Positions 1 to 5,610 are shown, counted from the stretch's first letter. The stretch: DNA of 6,055 nt from CAZQEC01 sp964591565 (GCA_964591565.1 CAZQEC010000047.1:1-6055), one strand, 5' to 3'. Numbers and translations: made by a program. Notes: a model not told the origin generated them from the letters alone.

Positions 1-98
1 TAAAGAATTTTGTTCAAGATCCACAGTAATAAGATAAAGTTAATAGCGCTGGTAATCAGCAACTTAACGTCAAAGCCGAATGATTCTAGAGCCTCCAT
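1..98 (-). CDS. atpF: ATP synthase Fo subunit b (partial, N-terminus only)
   Basis: This is the first 32 codons of the b subunit, the peripheral-stalk protein that anchors F1 to subunit a in the membrane. The gene continues past the left edge of the window. The visible protein starts MEALESFGFD and runs into a hydrophobic helix (about residues 13-31: LLITSAINFILLLWILNKI), the usual short N-terminus plus membrane anchor of bacterial AtpF. The ATG at 98 has an AAGGAAG Shine-Dalgarno sequence about 7 bases upstream on the minus strand. It is 21 bases downstream of the atpE stop, so it is the third gene of the atpB-atpE-atpF operon. Identification rests on the N-terminal pattern and the position after atpE, the standard atp gene order. 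Dimerisation and delta-binding regions lie outside the window. Confidence 0.9.
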   Translation of the reverse strand, partial: MEALESFGFDVKLLITSAINFILLLWILNKIL

Positions 99-119
99 GC
101 CAAACTTCCTTTATTTTGT

Positions 120-326
120 TTATTTGCTGAATGCAAGAAGCAGGGCATAGATAGCAATCGCTTCAGCGAAAGCCATGCCTAGCAACATTGGCACCAACAG
201 CTTGGCGGAACTTTCGGGATTGCGCCCGATCGACTCCATGGCTTTCATGCCAATCAAGCCAACGGCGATAGCTGGGCCGAAGCCACCGATGGCGATAATA
301 ATACCGCCGGTGATCGAAATGTCCAT
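120..326 (-). CDS. atpE: ATP synthase Fo subunit c (rotor ring)
   Basis: This subunit forms the ion-carrying c-ring of F-type ATP synthase. The 68-residue protein is a two-helix hairpin: helix 1 at about 4-30, the polar loop R35-N36-P37-E38, and helix 2 at about 42-66. The conserved ion-binding carboxylate is E55 in GMAFAEAIAIY. Aligned by the R-(N/Q)-P loop to sodium-binding c subunits such as Ilyobacter, the Gln and Ser sodium ligands are V22 and A56 here. That favours proton coupling (inference). The glycine motif of helix 1 is partly alanine: G15, G17, A19, A21, G23. The protein is shorter than most c subunits (roughly 75-90 residues) and has almost no tail after helix 2. The ATG at 326 has an AAGGAG ribosome site 4 bases away and follows the atpB stop by 11 bases, so the genes are likely translationally linked. 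Confidence 0.96.
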   Translation of the reverse strand: MDISITGGIIIAIGGFGPAIAVGLIGMKAMESIGRNPESSAKLLVPMLLGMAFAEAIAIYALLLAFSK

Positions 327-337
327 ATCACTCCTTT

Positions 338-1114
338 CTAGTGTGATGGTTCTTCTGGTTGGTTACTAATAATGGAAAAGAAAACAAGACTTAATAGGGC
401 AAAAACGATTGCCTGTATTACTCCCACAATCGTTTCGAGCATTAAAAACGGTACTGGGGCGATGTAGGCAAACAGCCCAGAGATGGTGTGAATAACCACT
501 TCGCCAGCGTAAACGTTGCCAAACAGTCGAAACGACAGCGATACCACTTTAACAAATTCTGACACAACTTCCAAGAATCCAACAAAACTGCCAATAAAAA
601 TGCCCAAAATCACAAACGCTAACCCGCCGTGCAGGGGATTATGAAAATAGTGACTAACATAGCCGTATATCCCTTTGAAACGCAGACCAAAGTATTGCGT
701 TAGTACGACTGAAATGAGCGCCAGAGATAGGGTAATGTTAATGTCTGAGGCGGCGGAGCGAAAAAACGGGATCAAGTGCGTGCCGTGCTCGCCCTGTTCA
801 AGCCAGCCAAAAGCGCCCAGCCCGGGAACTAGCCCAAGCCAGTTAGCGGTTAAAATAAATAAGAAAAAAGTCATCACTATGGGCAAAAACACCCGCCCGT
901 GTTTGGGCGAAACGCTATTACAGAGGTCTAAAAAGGTTTCGATAATTAGTTCAAAGAAGTTTTGCAGGCGCCCAGGTACGGTTTTGATTGTCCTTGATCC
1001 GACAAAAGCCAGCGTAACTAAAGTAATTGAGACCAAAACCATCATTAATATCGTATTAGTGATCGCTAGCGATCCCAAATGAGTAATAACTTCTGGTTTA
1101 AGTGAAATTTCCAC
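338..1114 (-). CDS. atpB: ATP synthase Fo subunit a
   Basis: Subunit a is the membrane stator that provides the two ion half-channels facing the c-ring. The 258-residue protein has 5-6 hydrophobic helices and the family signatures in order: NWLGLVPG (91-98), SDINITLSLAL (123-133), the essential arginine R196 in SLSFRLFGNVYAGE, and Q234 in GVIQAIVFALL, matching the E. coli R210 and Q252 regions. The start is GTG at 1114. A GGGGA ribosome site lies 7 bases upstream, across a run of seven T residues on the coding strand, and I found no in-frame ATG, GTG or TTG in the short leader examined upstream. It is the first gene of the atpB-E-F cluster; no atpI is seen upstream. A candidate sigma70 promoter lies at 1186-1214. 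Length and motifs look intact. Confidence 0.97.
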   Translation of the reverse strand: MEISLKPEVITHLGSLAITNTILMMVLVSITLVTLAFVGSRTIKTVPGRLQNFFELIIETFLDLCNSVSPKHGRVFLPIVMTFFLFILTANWLGLVPGLGAFGWLEQGEHGTHLIPFFRSAASDINITLSLALISVVLTQYFGLRFKGIYGYVSHYFHNPLHGGLAFVILGIFIGSFVGFLEVVSEFVKVVSLSFRLFGNVYAGEVVIHTISGLFAYIAPVPFLMLETIVGVIQAIVFALLSLVFFSIISNQPEEPSH

Positions 1115-1185
1115 AAAAAAATCCCCGAATATGTTACAAATGCTTTGAAAAAATCAGCGTGTTATTTCAACCCTAATTTAGGTGC

Positions 1186-1214
1186 ATTGTAGCACGAGAT
1201 GATGATTGCGGCAA
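1186..1214 (-). promoter_or_regulatory. Candidate sigma70 promoter of the atpBEF operon
   Basis: Reading the minus strand, TTGCCG (1214-1209) and TACAAT (1191-1186) are 17 bases apart, and a TG one base upstream of the -10 makes it an extended -10. Transcription would start near 1179, leaving a leader of about 65 bases before the atpB GTG at 1114. The -10 matches the consensus at 5 of 6 positions and the -35 at 4 of 6. No other convincing promoter was seen between here and the start codon. Confidence 0.6.
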
Positions 1215-1264
1215 GAAAGTTCGGAGGATCTACTCACAAGTCTGAAGTATATTCGTAAACATCT

Positions 1265-1364
1265 TCGTAGGGGCGATGTCCTCGGGTAGAGCTTCGCGCT
1301 TCTCGCTGGATAGACAGAGTCTAACACGAATCGCCCGCGGGTGGCTCGTGAGCCACCCCTACGA
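1265..1364. repeat. Palindromic MITE-like intergenic element
   Basis: This 100-bp block is bounded by a perfect 9-bp inverted repeat, TCGTAGGGG (1265-1273) and CCCCTACGA (1356-1364). A second nested pair is GGGCGAT (1271-1277) with ATCGCCC (1330-1336). Near the right end is a strong hairpin, GGGTGGCTC (1339-1347) facing GAGCCACCC (1350-1358). GTAGGGG-ended palindromes of this kind are familiar as dispersed non-coding repeats in many environmental bacteria (general knowledge, not checked here). No ORF and no clear target-site duplication are visible. It lies between the atp promoter and the terminator of the next gene, so it is not obviously part of either transcript. Confidence 0.6.
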
Positions 1365-1429
1365 GTGAATAATAAATTCTACTTCAAGGTTGTGAACTCA
1401 TGCGTATAGTGACTGAATGGTAAATGAAA

Positions 1430-1466
1430 AGCCCGGTGATCCTGATCGGACCACCGAGCTTTTTTT
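1430..1466 (-). terminator. Bidirectional-looking intrinsic terminator
   Basis: The stem pairs AGC (1430-1432), CGGTG (1434-1438) and TCC (1440-1442) with GGA (1448-1450), CACCG (1452-1456) and GCT (1458-1460). There are two single mismatches and a TGATC loop. It is flanked by AAAA on the left and seven T on the right. It sits 11 bases beyond the stop of the minus-strand gene 1478-2356, so its most likely job is ending that transcript, where it is followed by TTTTC. The longer T run faces the plus direction, and it could also block plus-strand readthrough. Confidence 0.75.
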
Positions 1467-1477
1467 GGCATCGGGGC

Positions 1478-2356
1478 TTATACAATGCCCTCCATAAACC
1501 TAGCGTCCGGTTGATGACACTCGGAGAAGGCTTCGAGGCCTCTGTTTTCGAGCAGGGCTCTGATTTCGGCGAGCGCCGGACTACGCATTGTACTGCGCGT
1601 TAACGCGATACGCGACGCGGCTATTTGCATCCGATACGCATATGCATACTCGCGAACCGTGTCGTGTGCCGCCATGATGCGAAGCATTTCCGCTAGATAG
1701 GCGTCTTGTGTAGCTTCGCTGTGGAGCACCACCTTGAGCATGTTACCTCTGTGATCGACTAGGATGCAAGGGAATAGCCACCCGCCCCATTCAAAACTCC
1801 AGCTAATGCTTCCGCTACTAAATAATGGGGCCGCTGGTAGGTTGAAATGGGTGTCGAAGATTATGACCTTTGGAATTGGTAGTCCTAACCGCTCAAGCGC
1901 ATCAATCTCCCGGCGAAAATTGAGTAGCGCGAGTGATTTCAAATCTCCGCACCTGTCGAGGTAATAGATCTTGATGCCCGGGTTGATCTGATCCATACTA
2001 GGATGAATCAACCCGCGTTCGCTGAGAAACTCGATGTTTCCCCGGTTTACGCGTTCAGCTTGGTCTTCCCGGACACGCTTCGCTTTCTCTTTACGGCGGG
2101 TGTGGATAGCGTCGTACACAATCCAGAAAACAACAACGGATAACAAGACAACTAATCCTTCAGCTGCCATCTTCCAACCGATCGACATTTGCTTCCCTTT
2201 CGCTTGTTCACCTACTCTCCACACCACTTTTTGCCCTGTTTCAGACAAACCGTGTGTAAAAAGCAATGAACCCGCCGCGTTTTTGATAGGAACGCGAACC
2301 TGTTTTTTAGGTGCCGACCATGAGCATTCGATGTGCTCATTAGTCATAGCAAGCAT
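1478..2356 (-). CDS. Membrane-anchored protein of unknown function
   Basis: I do not recognise this 292-residue protein. It has about 60 N-terminal residues, one hydrophobic helix (about 64-82, GLVVLLSVVVFWIVYDAI), a very basic stretch just after it (HTRRKEKAKRVRE, 85-97), then a soluble domain to the end. The charge pattern predicts the C-terminal domain in the cytoplasm. That domain has alternating strands and helices (IKIYYLDR 128-135, PKVIIFDTHF 162-171, a Trp-rich part SWSFEWGGWLF 185-195, helices 214-275). I see no catalytic motif that names a family. The first ATG (2356) lies directly against a -10 box. M4 at 2347 and M57 at 2188 are alternatives; M57 has a purine-rich AAGGGAAG just upstream and would place the helix at the N-terminus. 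The gene has visibly more GC and CpG than its neighbours, which may mean recent transfer. It is followed by a terminator and is probably monocistronic. Confidence 0.75.
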   Translation of the reverse strand: MLAMTNEHIECSWSAPKKQVRVPIKNAAGSLLFTHGLSETGQKVVWRVGEQAKGKQMSIGWKMAAEGLVVLLSVVVFWIVYDAIHTRRKEKAKRVREDQAERVNRGNIEFLSERGLIHPSMDQINPGIKIYYLDRCGDLKSLALLNFRREIDALERLGLPIPKVIIFDTHFNLPAAPLFSSGSISWSFEWGGWLFPCILVDHRGNMLKVVLHSEATQDAYLAEMLRIMAAHDTVREYAYAYRMQIAASRIALTRSTMRSPALAEIRALLENRGLEAFSECHQPDARFMEGIV

Positions 2357-2385
2357 ATATTAACAAATAATCGAACAAAAGTCAA
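2357..2385 (-). promoter_or_regulatory. Promoter of the unknown membrane protein gene
   Basis: On the minus strand TTGACT (2385-2380) and TAATAT (2362-2357) are separated by exactly 17 bases. The -10 box directly abuts the first ATG at 2356. Transcription would therefore begin around 2350-2348, next to the second ATG (M4, 2347). This suggests either a nearly leaderless message starting at M4 or a leader of about 160 bases with translation from M57. No Shine-Dalgarno sequence precedes the first ATG. Confidence 0.65.
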
Positions 2386-2386
2386 T

Positions 2387-2417
2387 GTTTAGTTTGACTC
2401 TAACGTTTAGCACGACT
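2387..2417 (+). repeat. Tandem operator-like repeat in the divergent promoter region
   Basis: GTTTAGTTTGACT (2387-2399) and GTTTAGCACGACT (2405-2417) are 13-base direct repeats matching at 10 positions and 18 bases apart. The first overlaps the plus-strand -35 box, and the second ends at the candidate -10. A dyad, AGTCAA (2380-2385) with TTGACT (2394-2399), spans both -35 boxes. This is what a regulator site for one or both divergent genes could look like, but the dyad may simply be two -35 hexamers. Confidence 0.4.
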
Positions 2418-2427
2418 AGTATATAAT
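2394..2427 (+). promoter_or_regulatory. Candidate promoter of the kinase-comM operon
   Basis: TTGACT (2394-2399) is followed after 17 bases by TAGTAT (2417-2422), and a perfect TATAAT overlaps its end at 2422-2427. TATAAT itself lies 22 bases from TTGACT, which is too far, so either the weaker -10 is used or TATAAT works with a poor -35. Either start point falls at about 2429-2434, giving a leader of roughly 16-20 bases before the GTG at 2450. Its -35 is the mirror image of the opposite promoter's -35. Confidence 0.5.
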
Positions 2428-2449
2428 TAAGAAGCAATTAGAAAACACT

Positions 2450-3259
2450 GTGAATAACCTAAATATTATAATCATATTTTCATCAATTTTGAGCACCGGT
2501 ATTTTATTAATTGTATGTGCTATGCAATTGAAAAAGATTTTTCAAAAGGATCGTGAGCAAAAAGACGAAGAGCAGTATAAAGCGGAATTTTTGGCTTTGG
2601 CGGCGCATTATTTTTTCACCCCTTTGTCGGTGGTGCGGGGCAATATGGCACAGTTGGCTGATCCAACATCGAGCGGTATGTCGGAAACTGATCGGCAAAA
2701 GATATATCAAACCGTTATTTCTGGCACCAATCAACTACTCCGTTTAGCGCAGAATATGATTTTGGTGGCATCCATTGATTCGGGTCAGATGACTGTTAAT
2801 TTAAGTCCGACCGATGTTGTGGCAGAGATAGAGCGTTGCATTAATGATGTACATCCTGAAGCCGCCAGCAAAAAAATTAATATCAATTTTAGGCGCCCGC
2901 AAGCTGTTGCGACAGATCAAGCTAGTTTGGATATTGAGAAGTTTCATTTGGCGATTTTGAATGTGTTAAGCAACGCCATTAAATTTACACCAGAAAATGG
3001 GGCGATTGAAATTAATTTGACAGAGAATAACAAGAAGTTTATTTTGACAATTACTGACTCAGGTGTCGGTATTCCACGCGCTGAACTTGATAGGCTATTT
3101 ACGCGATTTCATCGGGGTACCAGCTACTTGAATATGGATTATAAGGGAATTGGGCTAGGATTGTACTTAACCAAGTACCTGATTGAGGCAAACGGTGGCA
3201 GTATTTATATTGAAAGCAAAGAAGGGGCTGGCACGGCAGTTAGAATTGAAATTGCTTGA
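2450..3259 (+). CDS. Sensor-less membrane histidine kinase (HisKA-HATPase)
   Basis: This is a 269-residue histidine kinase with one N-terminal membrane helix (about 4-24) followed by basic residues (KKIFQKDR). No extracellular, PAS or HAMP domain is present. The HisKA dimerisation helix holds the likely phosphoacceptor H53 in FLALAAHYFFTPLSVVRG. The ATP-binding domain shows an N box with N171 and N175 (NVLSNAIKFTP), G1 box D203-S-G-V-G-I-P, F box LFTRFHRG (216-223) and G2 box GIGLGLYLTKY (233-243), all intact. The residue after H53 is Tyr, where most kinases have an acidic residue or Gln, so its catalytic balance may differ. The start is GTG with no strong ribosome site; an in-frame stop lies 31 bases upstream and no ATG, GTG or TTG lies between. 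No response regulator is adjacent. comM begins 24 bases after the TGA stop, so the two are probably co-transcribed. Confidence 0.92.
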   Translation: MNNLNIIIIFSSILSTGILLIVCAMQLKKIFQKDREQKDEEQYKAEFLALAAHYFFTPLSVVRGNMAQLADPTSSGMSETDRQKIYQTVISGTNQLLRLAQNMILVASIDSGQMTVNLSPTDVVAEIERCINDVHPEAASKKININFRRPQAVATDQASLDIEKFHLAILNVLSNAIKFTPENGAIEINLTENNKKFILTITDSGVGIPRAELDRLFTRFHRGTSYLNMDYKGIGLGLYLTKYLIEANGGSIYIESKEGAGTAVRIEIA

Positions 3260-3273
3260 GCGCATAATTTGAT

Positions 3274-3278
3274 AGGAA
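3274..3278 (+). promoter_or_regulatory. Ribosome binding site that sets the comM start
   Basis: AGGAA at 3274-3278 lies 5 bases before the ATG at 3284. It falls downstream of the alternative in-frame TTG at 3269, so it cannot serve that codon. The AT-rich bases before the TTG contain no such site. This fixes the comM start at the ATG. Confidence 0.75.
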
Positions 3279-3283
3279 CTAAA

Positions 3284-4813
3284 ATGTCAGTAGCAAGCGT
3301 TGTATCGGTGGCGATGTTGGGTCTTGCGGGGGCAAAAGTGAACGTCGAGGTAGACGTTGGTCTTGGTTTGCCCAGCTTCACGATCGTCGGTTTAGCCGAT
3401 AAAGCGGTAGATGAGGCCAAAGAGAGGGTCAGGTCCGCATTTAAAAACTCTCATCTTTCTTTTCCGCAACATCGGGTAACGGTCAATTTAGCCCCAGCCG
3501 ATTTAAAAAAATCTGGTACCGCTTACGATTTACCGATCGCCGTAGCTATTTTGGTTGCTCTAGAGTTGGTGCCATCTGACGTATTGCAAAACGCAGTAGT
3601 GGTGGGGGAGCTGTCTCTCAATGGAGACGTACAAAGTGTGCCGGGTGTCATGCCAACCGTTAATCTAGCAAAATCTTTTGGTGTCGGCACTGTTTTTGTA
3701 CCTTACGTTAATCGCGAAGAAGCGGCGCTAATTGATCAAGTTGCGGTTTTCCCGACCAAGACCTTGCGAGATTTATATCTACATCTACGTGGCGAGAAGA
3801 GCATTCAGGTTCAGCCAACTACCGTGCCGAAGCTGGATGAATATGCTGCACCATTGGTTGATATGAGCCACATTCGGGGTCAACAACAGGTTAAACGTGC
3901 CCTAGAAATTGCGGCGGCTGGTGGTCATAACGTGCTAATGTCTGGTCCACCCGGTAGTGGCAAAACGCTACTTGCCAAAGCGCTAATTGGCATTTTGCCA
4001 GCGATGAGTCGAGAAGAAATGTATGAAGTGACCAAGCTTTATAGCGTGGCTGGGTTACTTTCGAGTGAAGTTCCACTTATCACGACGCGTCCGTACCGAA
4101 TTGCGCATCATAGTGCCAGTTCGGTCAGCTTGATCGGTGGCGGGCAATCTCCGCGCCCGGGGGAGATAAGCCTTGCCCATCGAGGCGTGTTGTTTTTGGA
4201 TGAATTACCAGAGTTTCCACGTTCAGTGATTGAGGCACTACGTCAGCCACTTGAAGATGGAGTCATTACCGTTAGCCGAGCCGCCGGGTCGGTGCAGTAT
4301 CCAGCCAGATTCATTTTGCTGGCGACCCAAAATCCGTGCCCCTGTGGTTTTCGTTATGAATCGTCAAAGCGCTGTATTTGTTCGGTTGCGGAAATAAAGC
4401 GATACGAAAGACGCATCTCCGGGCCATTGCTCGACCGCATTGATCTTCATATTACGGTGCCTAGAGTGGAAACCAGCGAACTAGTACAAGATAAGATGAG
4501 CGGGGAAGCATCGCTAACCATTCGCGAGCGGGTGACAAAGGCGCGCCACATTCAAACCGGGCGTTTTAAGGACAAGGAGTCGAGCGTCAACGCTGAAATG
4601 TCGGCCATTGAGGTGCAACGTTTATGTCCGCTTGACGTTGAAAGTAAGGCCATTTTAACCACTGCCATTGACCGCCTTGGTCTTTCGGCTCGCGCATTTC
4701 ATCGCACTATTAAATTGGCGCGCACCATCGCCGATTTGGCTGGAGACGAGGGCATTAATCAATCACACATCGCCGAAGCGTTGCAGTTTCGGGAGCCAGT
4801 GCGCGAGTACTAA
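3284..4813 (+). CDS. comM: ComM/YifB-family Mg-chelatase-like AAA+ ATPase
   Basis: ComM proteins are hexameric AAA+ motors. In naturally competent bacteria ComM promotes branch migration during integration of incoming DNA (established for the family). This 509-residue copy is full length. An N-terminal ChlI/Lon-like domain (about 1-170) has the family phrases GLGLPSFTIVGLADK (26-40) and VTVNLAPADLKKSG. The ATPase core has Walker A GPPGSGKT (221-228), Walker B GVLFLDE (301-307), a Cys set C352, C354, C364, C366 (PCPCG ... CIC) normal for the family, the sensor/finger region SGPLLDRID (379-387), and a C-terminal helical domain with LSARAFHRTIKLARTIADL (467-485). The start is the ATG with AGGAA upstream, not the TTG at 3269. 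It follows the kinase by 24 bases, so it is likely in the same operon. Its stop is 12 bases from that of the convergent gene. Confidence 0.95.
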   Translation: MSVASVVSVAMLGLAGAKVNVEVDVGLGLPSFTIVGLADKAVDEAKERVRSAFKNSHLSFPQHRVTVNLAPADLKKSGTAYDLPIAVAILVALELVPSDVLQNAVVVGELSLNGDVQSVPGVMPTVNLAKSFGVGTVFVPYVNREEAALIDQVAVFPTKTLRDLYLHLRGEKSIQVQPTTVPKLDEYAAPLVDMSHIRGQQQVKRALEIAAAGGHNVLMSGPPGSGKTLLAKALIGILPAMSREEMYEVTKLYSVAGLLSSEVPLITTRPYRIAHHSASSVSLIGGGQSPRPGEISLAHRGVLFLDELPEFPRSVIEALRQPLEDGVITVSRAAGSVQYPARFILLATQNPCPCGFRYESSKRCICSVAEIKRYERRISGPLLDRIDLHITVPRVETSELVQDKMSGEASLTIRERVTKARHIQTGRFKDKESSVNAEMSAIEVQRLCPLDVESKAILTTAIDRLGLSARAFHRTIKLARTIADLAGDEGINQSHIAEALQFREPVREY

Positions 4814-4825
4814 TTAAGGCGCAAT

Positions 4826-5110
4826 TTACTGAATATTGAGCAGCTTAATAATGGAGTCACTTATTTTATCCAAAGCAGTGGTGCGGTTTGCCACAATGAC
4901 GACGATTGCTGTCAAAATAAGTAAAAAGCCAACGATCAGAAAAATAGTTTTGAGTTCGCGGGTGGTTGAGTGATCGATGGTCGATGCAACCACCGGCTTA
5001 ACAACAGGCGACGGAGCCACAACCATGACTCCACTTTCACTTAACTGTACGGTTTGAGGTTGTGTTTGCTGATGAAACGATTTTTTGCGCTTGCGATGTT
5101 TTTTGGACAT
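4826..5110 (-). CDS. Small basic single-helix membrane protein, unknown function
   Basis: This 94-residue protein has three parts. An extremely basic N-terminus (MSKKHRKRKK) is followed by a Gln/Val/Pro-rich linker (about 12-45) and one membrane helix (about 55-74, TIFLIVGFLLILTAIVVIVA). A short amphipathic tail DKISDSIIKLLNIQ ends it. The basic end is expected inside the cell. I do not recognise a family; the cluster of Lys/Arg could bind nucleic acid or membrane phosphate, but this is a guess. The start is well supported: GAGGT at 5117-5121 (minus strand) lies 6 bases upstream of the ATG at 5110. A weak candidate promoter is TTGCGT-17-TAATGT reading left from about 5172. It converges on comM with a 12-base gap and no terminator between them. 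Confidence 0.8.
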   Translation of the reverse strand: MSKKHRKRKKSFHQQTQPQTVQLSESGVMVVAPSPVVKPVVASTIDHSTTRELKTIFLIVGFLLILTAIVVIVANRTTALDKISDSIIKLLNIQ

Positions 5111-5193
5111 TGATTGACCTCACTTTCGTGCTTTTACTCAACACATTACTTGAATATAATCGTCTACGCAACTGGAAGGTAGTATCCTAAATC

Positions 5194-5222
5194 TTATCAA
5201 AATAGGTGATTTGTGATAAACT
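5194..5222 (+). promoter_or_regulatory. Candidate promoter of the tRNA cluster
   Basis: TTATCA (5194-5199) and TAAACT (5217-5222) are separated by 17 bases, and a TGA just before the -10 gives an extended -10. Each hexamer matches the consensus at 4 of 6 positions. Transcription would start near 5229, about 7 bases before the tRNA-Gly, a typical short tRNA leader. Confidence 0.45.
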
Positions 5223-5235
5223 ATCCAAAGAGCGT

Positions 5236-5310
<75 letters not shown>

Positions 5311-5373
5311 CCCTACGCTACCACACTTCGCTTAAGCTTCGAGGGTCAAGAAAGCTACGGGTGGCAGGCCATG

Positions 5374-5451
5374 CACAGTAGATAGAAGATGGTAGATAGA
5401 GGATAGAAGGAATCAGGGAAATAATCCATCTTCCATTCTCCATCTTCCATC
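5374..5451. repeat. Purine/pyrimidine imperfect inverted repeat
   Basis: The left arm is almost all purine plus T (AGATAGAAGATGG-like words, 5378-5411) and the right arm is its pyrimidine-rich counterpart. GATAGAAGATGG (5381-5392) pairs with CCATCTTCCATC (5440-5451) at 11 of 12 positions. CCATCTTCCAT itself occurs twice, at 5426-5436 and 5440-5450, 14 bases apart. No coding sense is seen. It fills the gap between tRNA-Gly and the tRNA-Cys region; the remaining bases, 5311-5373, hold nothing I can name. Confidence 0.55.
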
Positions 5452-5495
5452 ATCTGCATATGGCGTGTTGGTCGAGTGGTTAGGCAGGGGTCTGC

Positions 5496-5610
5496 CTGCC
5501 CGCCAAGTATGGCCTGATGACCGAGTAGTTAGGTAGCGGTCTGCAAAACCGCGTACACCGGTGCAAATCCGGTTCAGGCCTCCAAAAATGGCAGGGCATG
5601 GCAGGCGGGC
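5496..5610 (+). other. 115-bp insertion in the anticodon loop, carrying a whole tRNA-Cys
   Basis: The insert has a 15-bp left arm (5496-5510), a complete 74-bp tRNA-Cys and a 26-bp right arm (5585-5610). TGCCCGCC (5497-5504) is complementary to GGCGGGCA (5604-5611), and GCCTGCC (5494-5500) to GGCAGGC (5600-5606). The right arm contains a 10-bp tandem, ATGGCAGGGC then ATGGCAGGCG (5588-5607). The left edge TGCCTGCCC (5493-5501) is the exact reverse complement of GGGCAGGCA at 5704-5712 and 5750-5758. That suggests a dispersed palindromic repeat has entered the tRNA. It is too short for a group I intron and no catalytic core is seen. Confidence 0.65.
5511..5584 (+). tRNA. tRNA-Cys (anticodon GCA), nested copy
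   Basis: This is a complete tRNA. The acceptor GGCCTGA (5511-5517) pairs perfectly with TCAGGCC (5574-5580). The D arm is ACC/GGT. The anticodon stem GCGGT/ACCGC encloses CTGCAAA with GCA at 5543-5545. The T stem is ACCGG (5557-5561) with CCGGT (5569-5573). The discriminator is T5581, expected for tRNA-Cys, and CCA is encoded at 5582-5584. Two normally invariant places differ: the D-loop GG is AG (5527-5528), and the T loop starts TGC instead of TTC (5562-5564). These are the partners of the 18-55 contact, so they changed together. By hand alignment it matches the surrounding interrupted tRNA-Cys at about 57 of 74 positions, so it is not a fresh copy. This is probably the working tRNA-Cys if the outer gene is dead. 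Confidence 0.93.

Noticed and set aside
675..1082. 135-codon plus-strand frame opposite atpB
   Set aside because: It is a shadow of the strongly supported atpB gene and has no ribosome site or recognisable protein pattern.
3257..3259. TGA read as glycine (code 25)
   Set aside because: The kinase ends naturally at this TGA after a complete HATPase domain, and comM begins just downstream with its own ribosome site.
3269..3283. TTG at 3269 as the comM start
   Set aside because: The AGGAA ribosome site lies between it and the ATG at 3284, and the protein from the ATG aligns with the usual N-terminus MS(V/L)...
5155..5160. Perfect TATAAT on the plus strand as the tRNA promoter
   Set aside because: It would give a leader of about 70 bases before tRNA-Gly with only a weak -35; TTATCA-17-TAAACT at 5194-5222 is closer and better spaced, although both could be used.
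5496..5610. Group I intron in the tRNA anticodon loop
   Set aside because: The insert is only 115 bp and 74 of these are a tRNA; there is no room for a catalytic core and no P/Q/R/S elements are seen.
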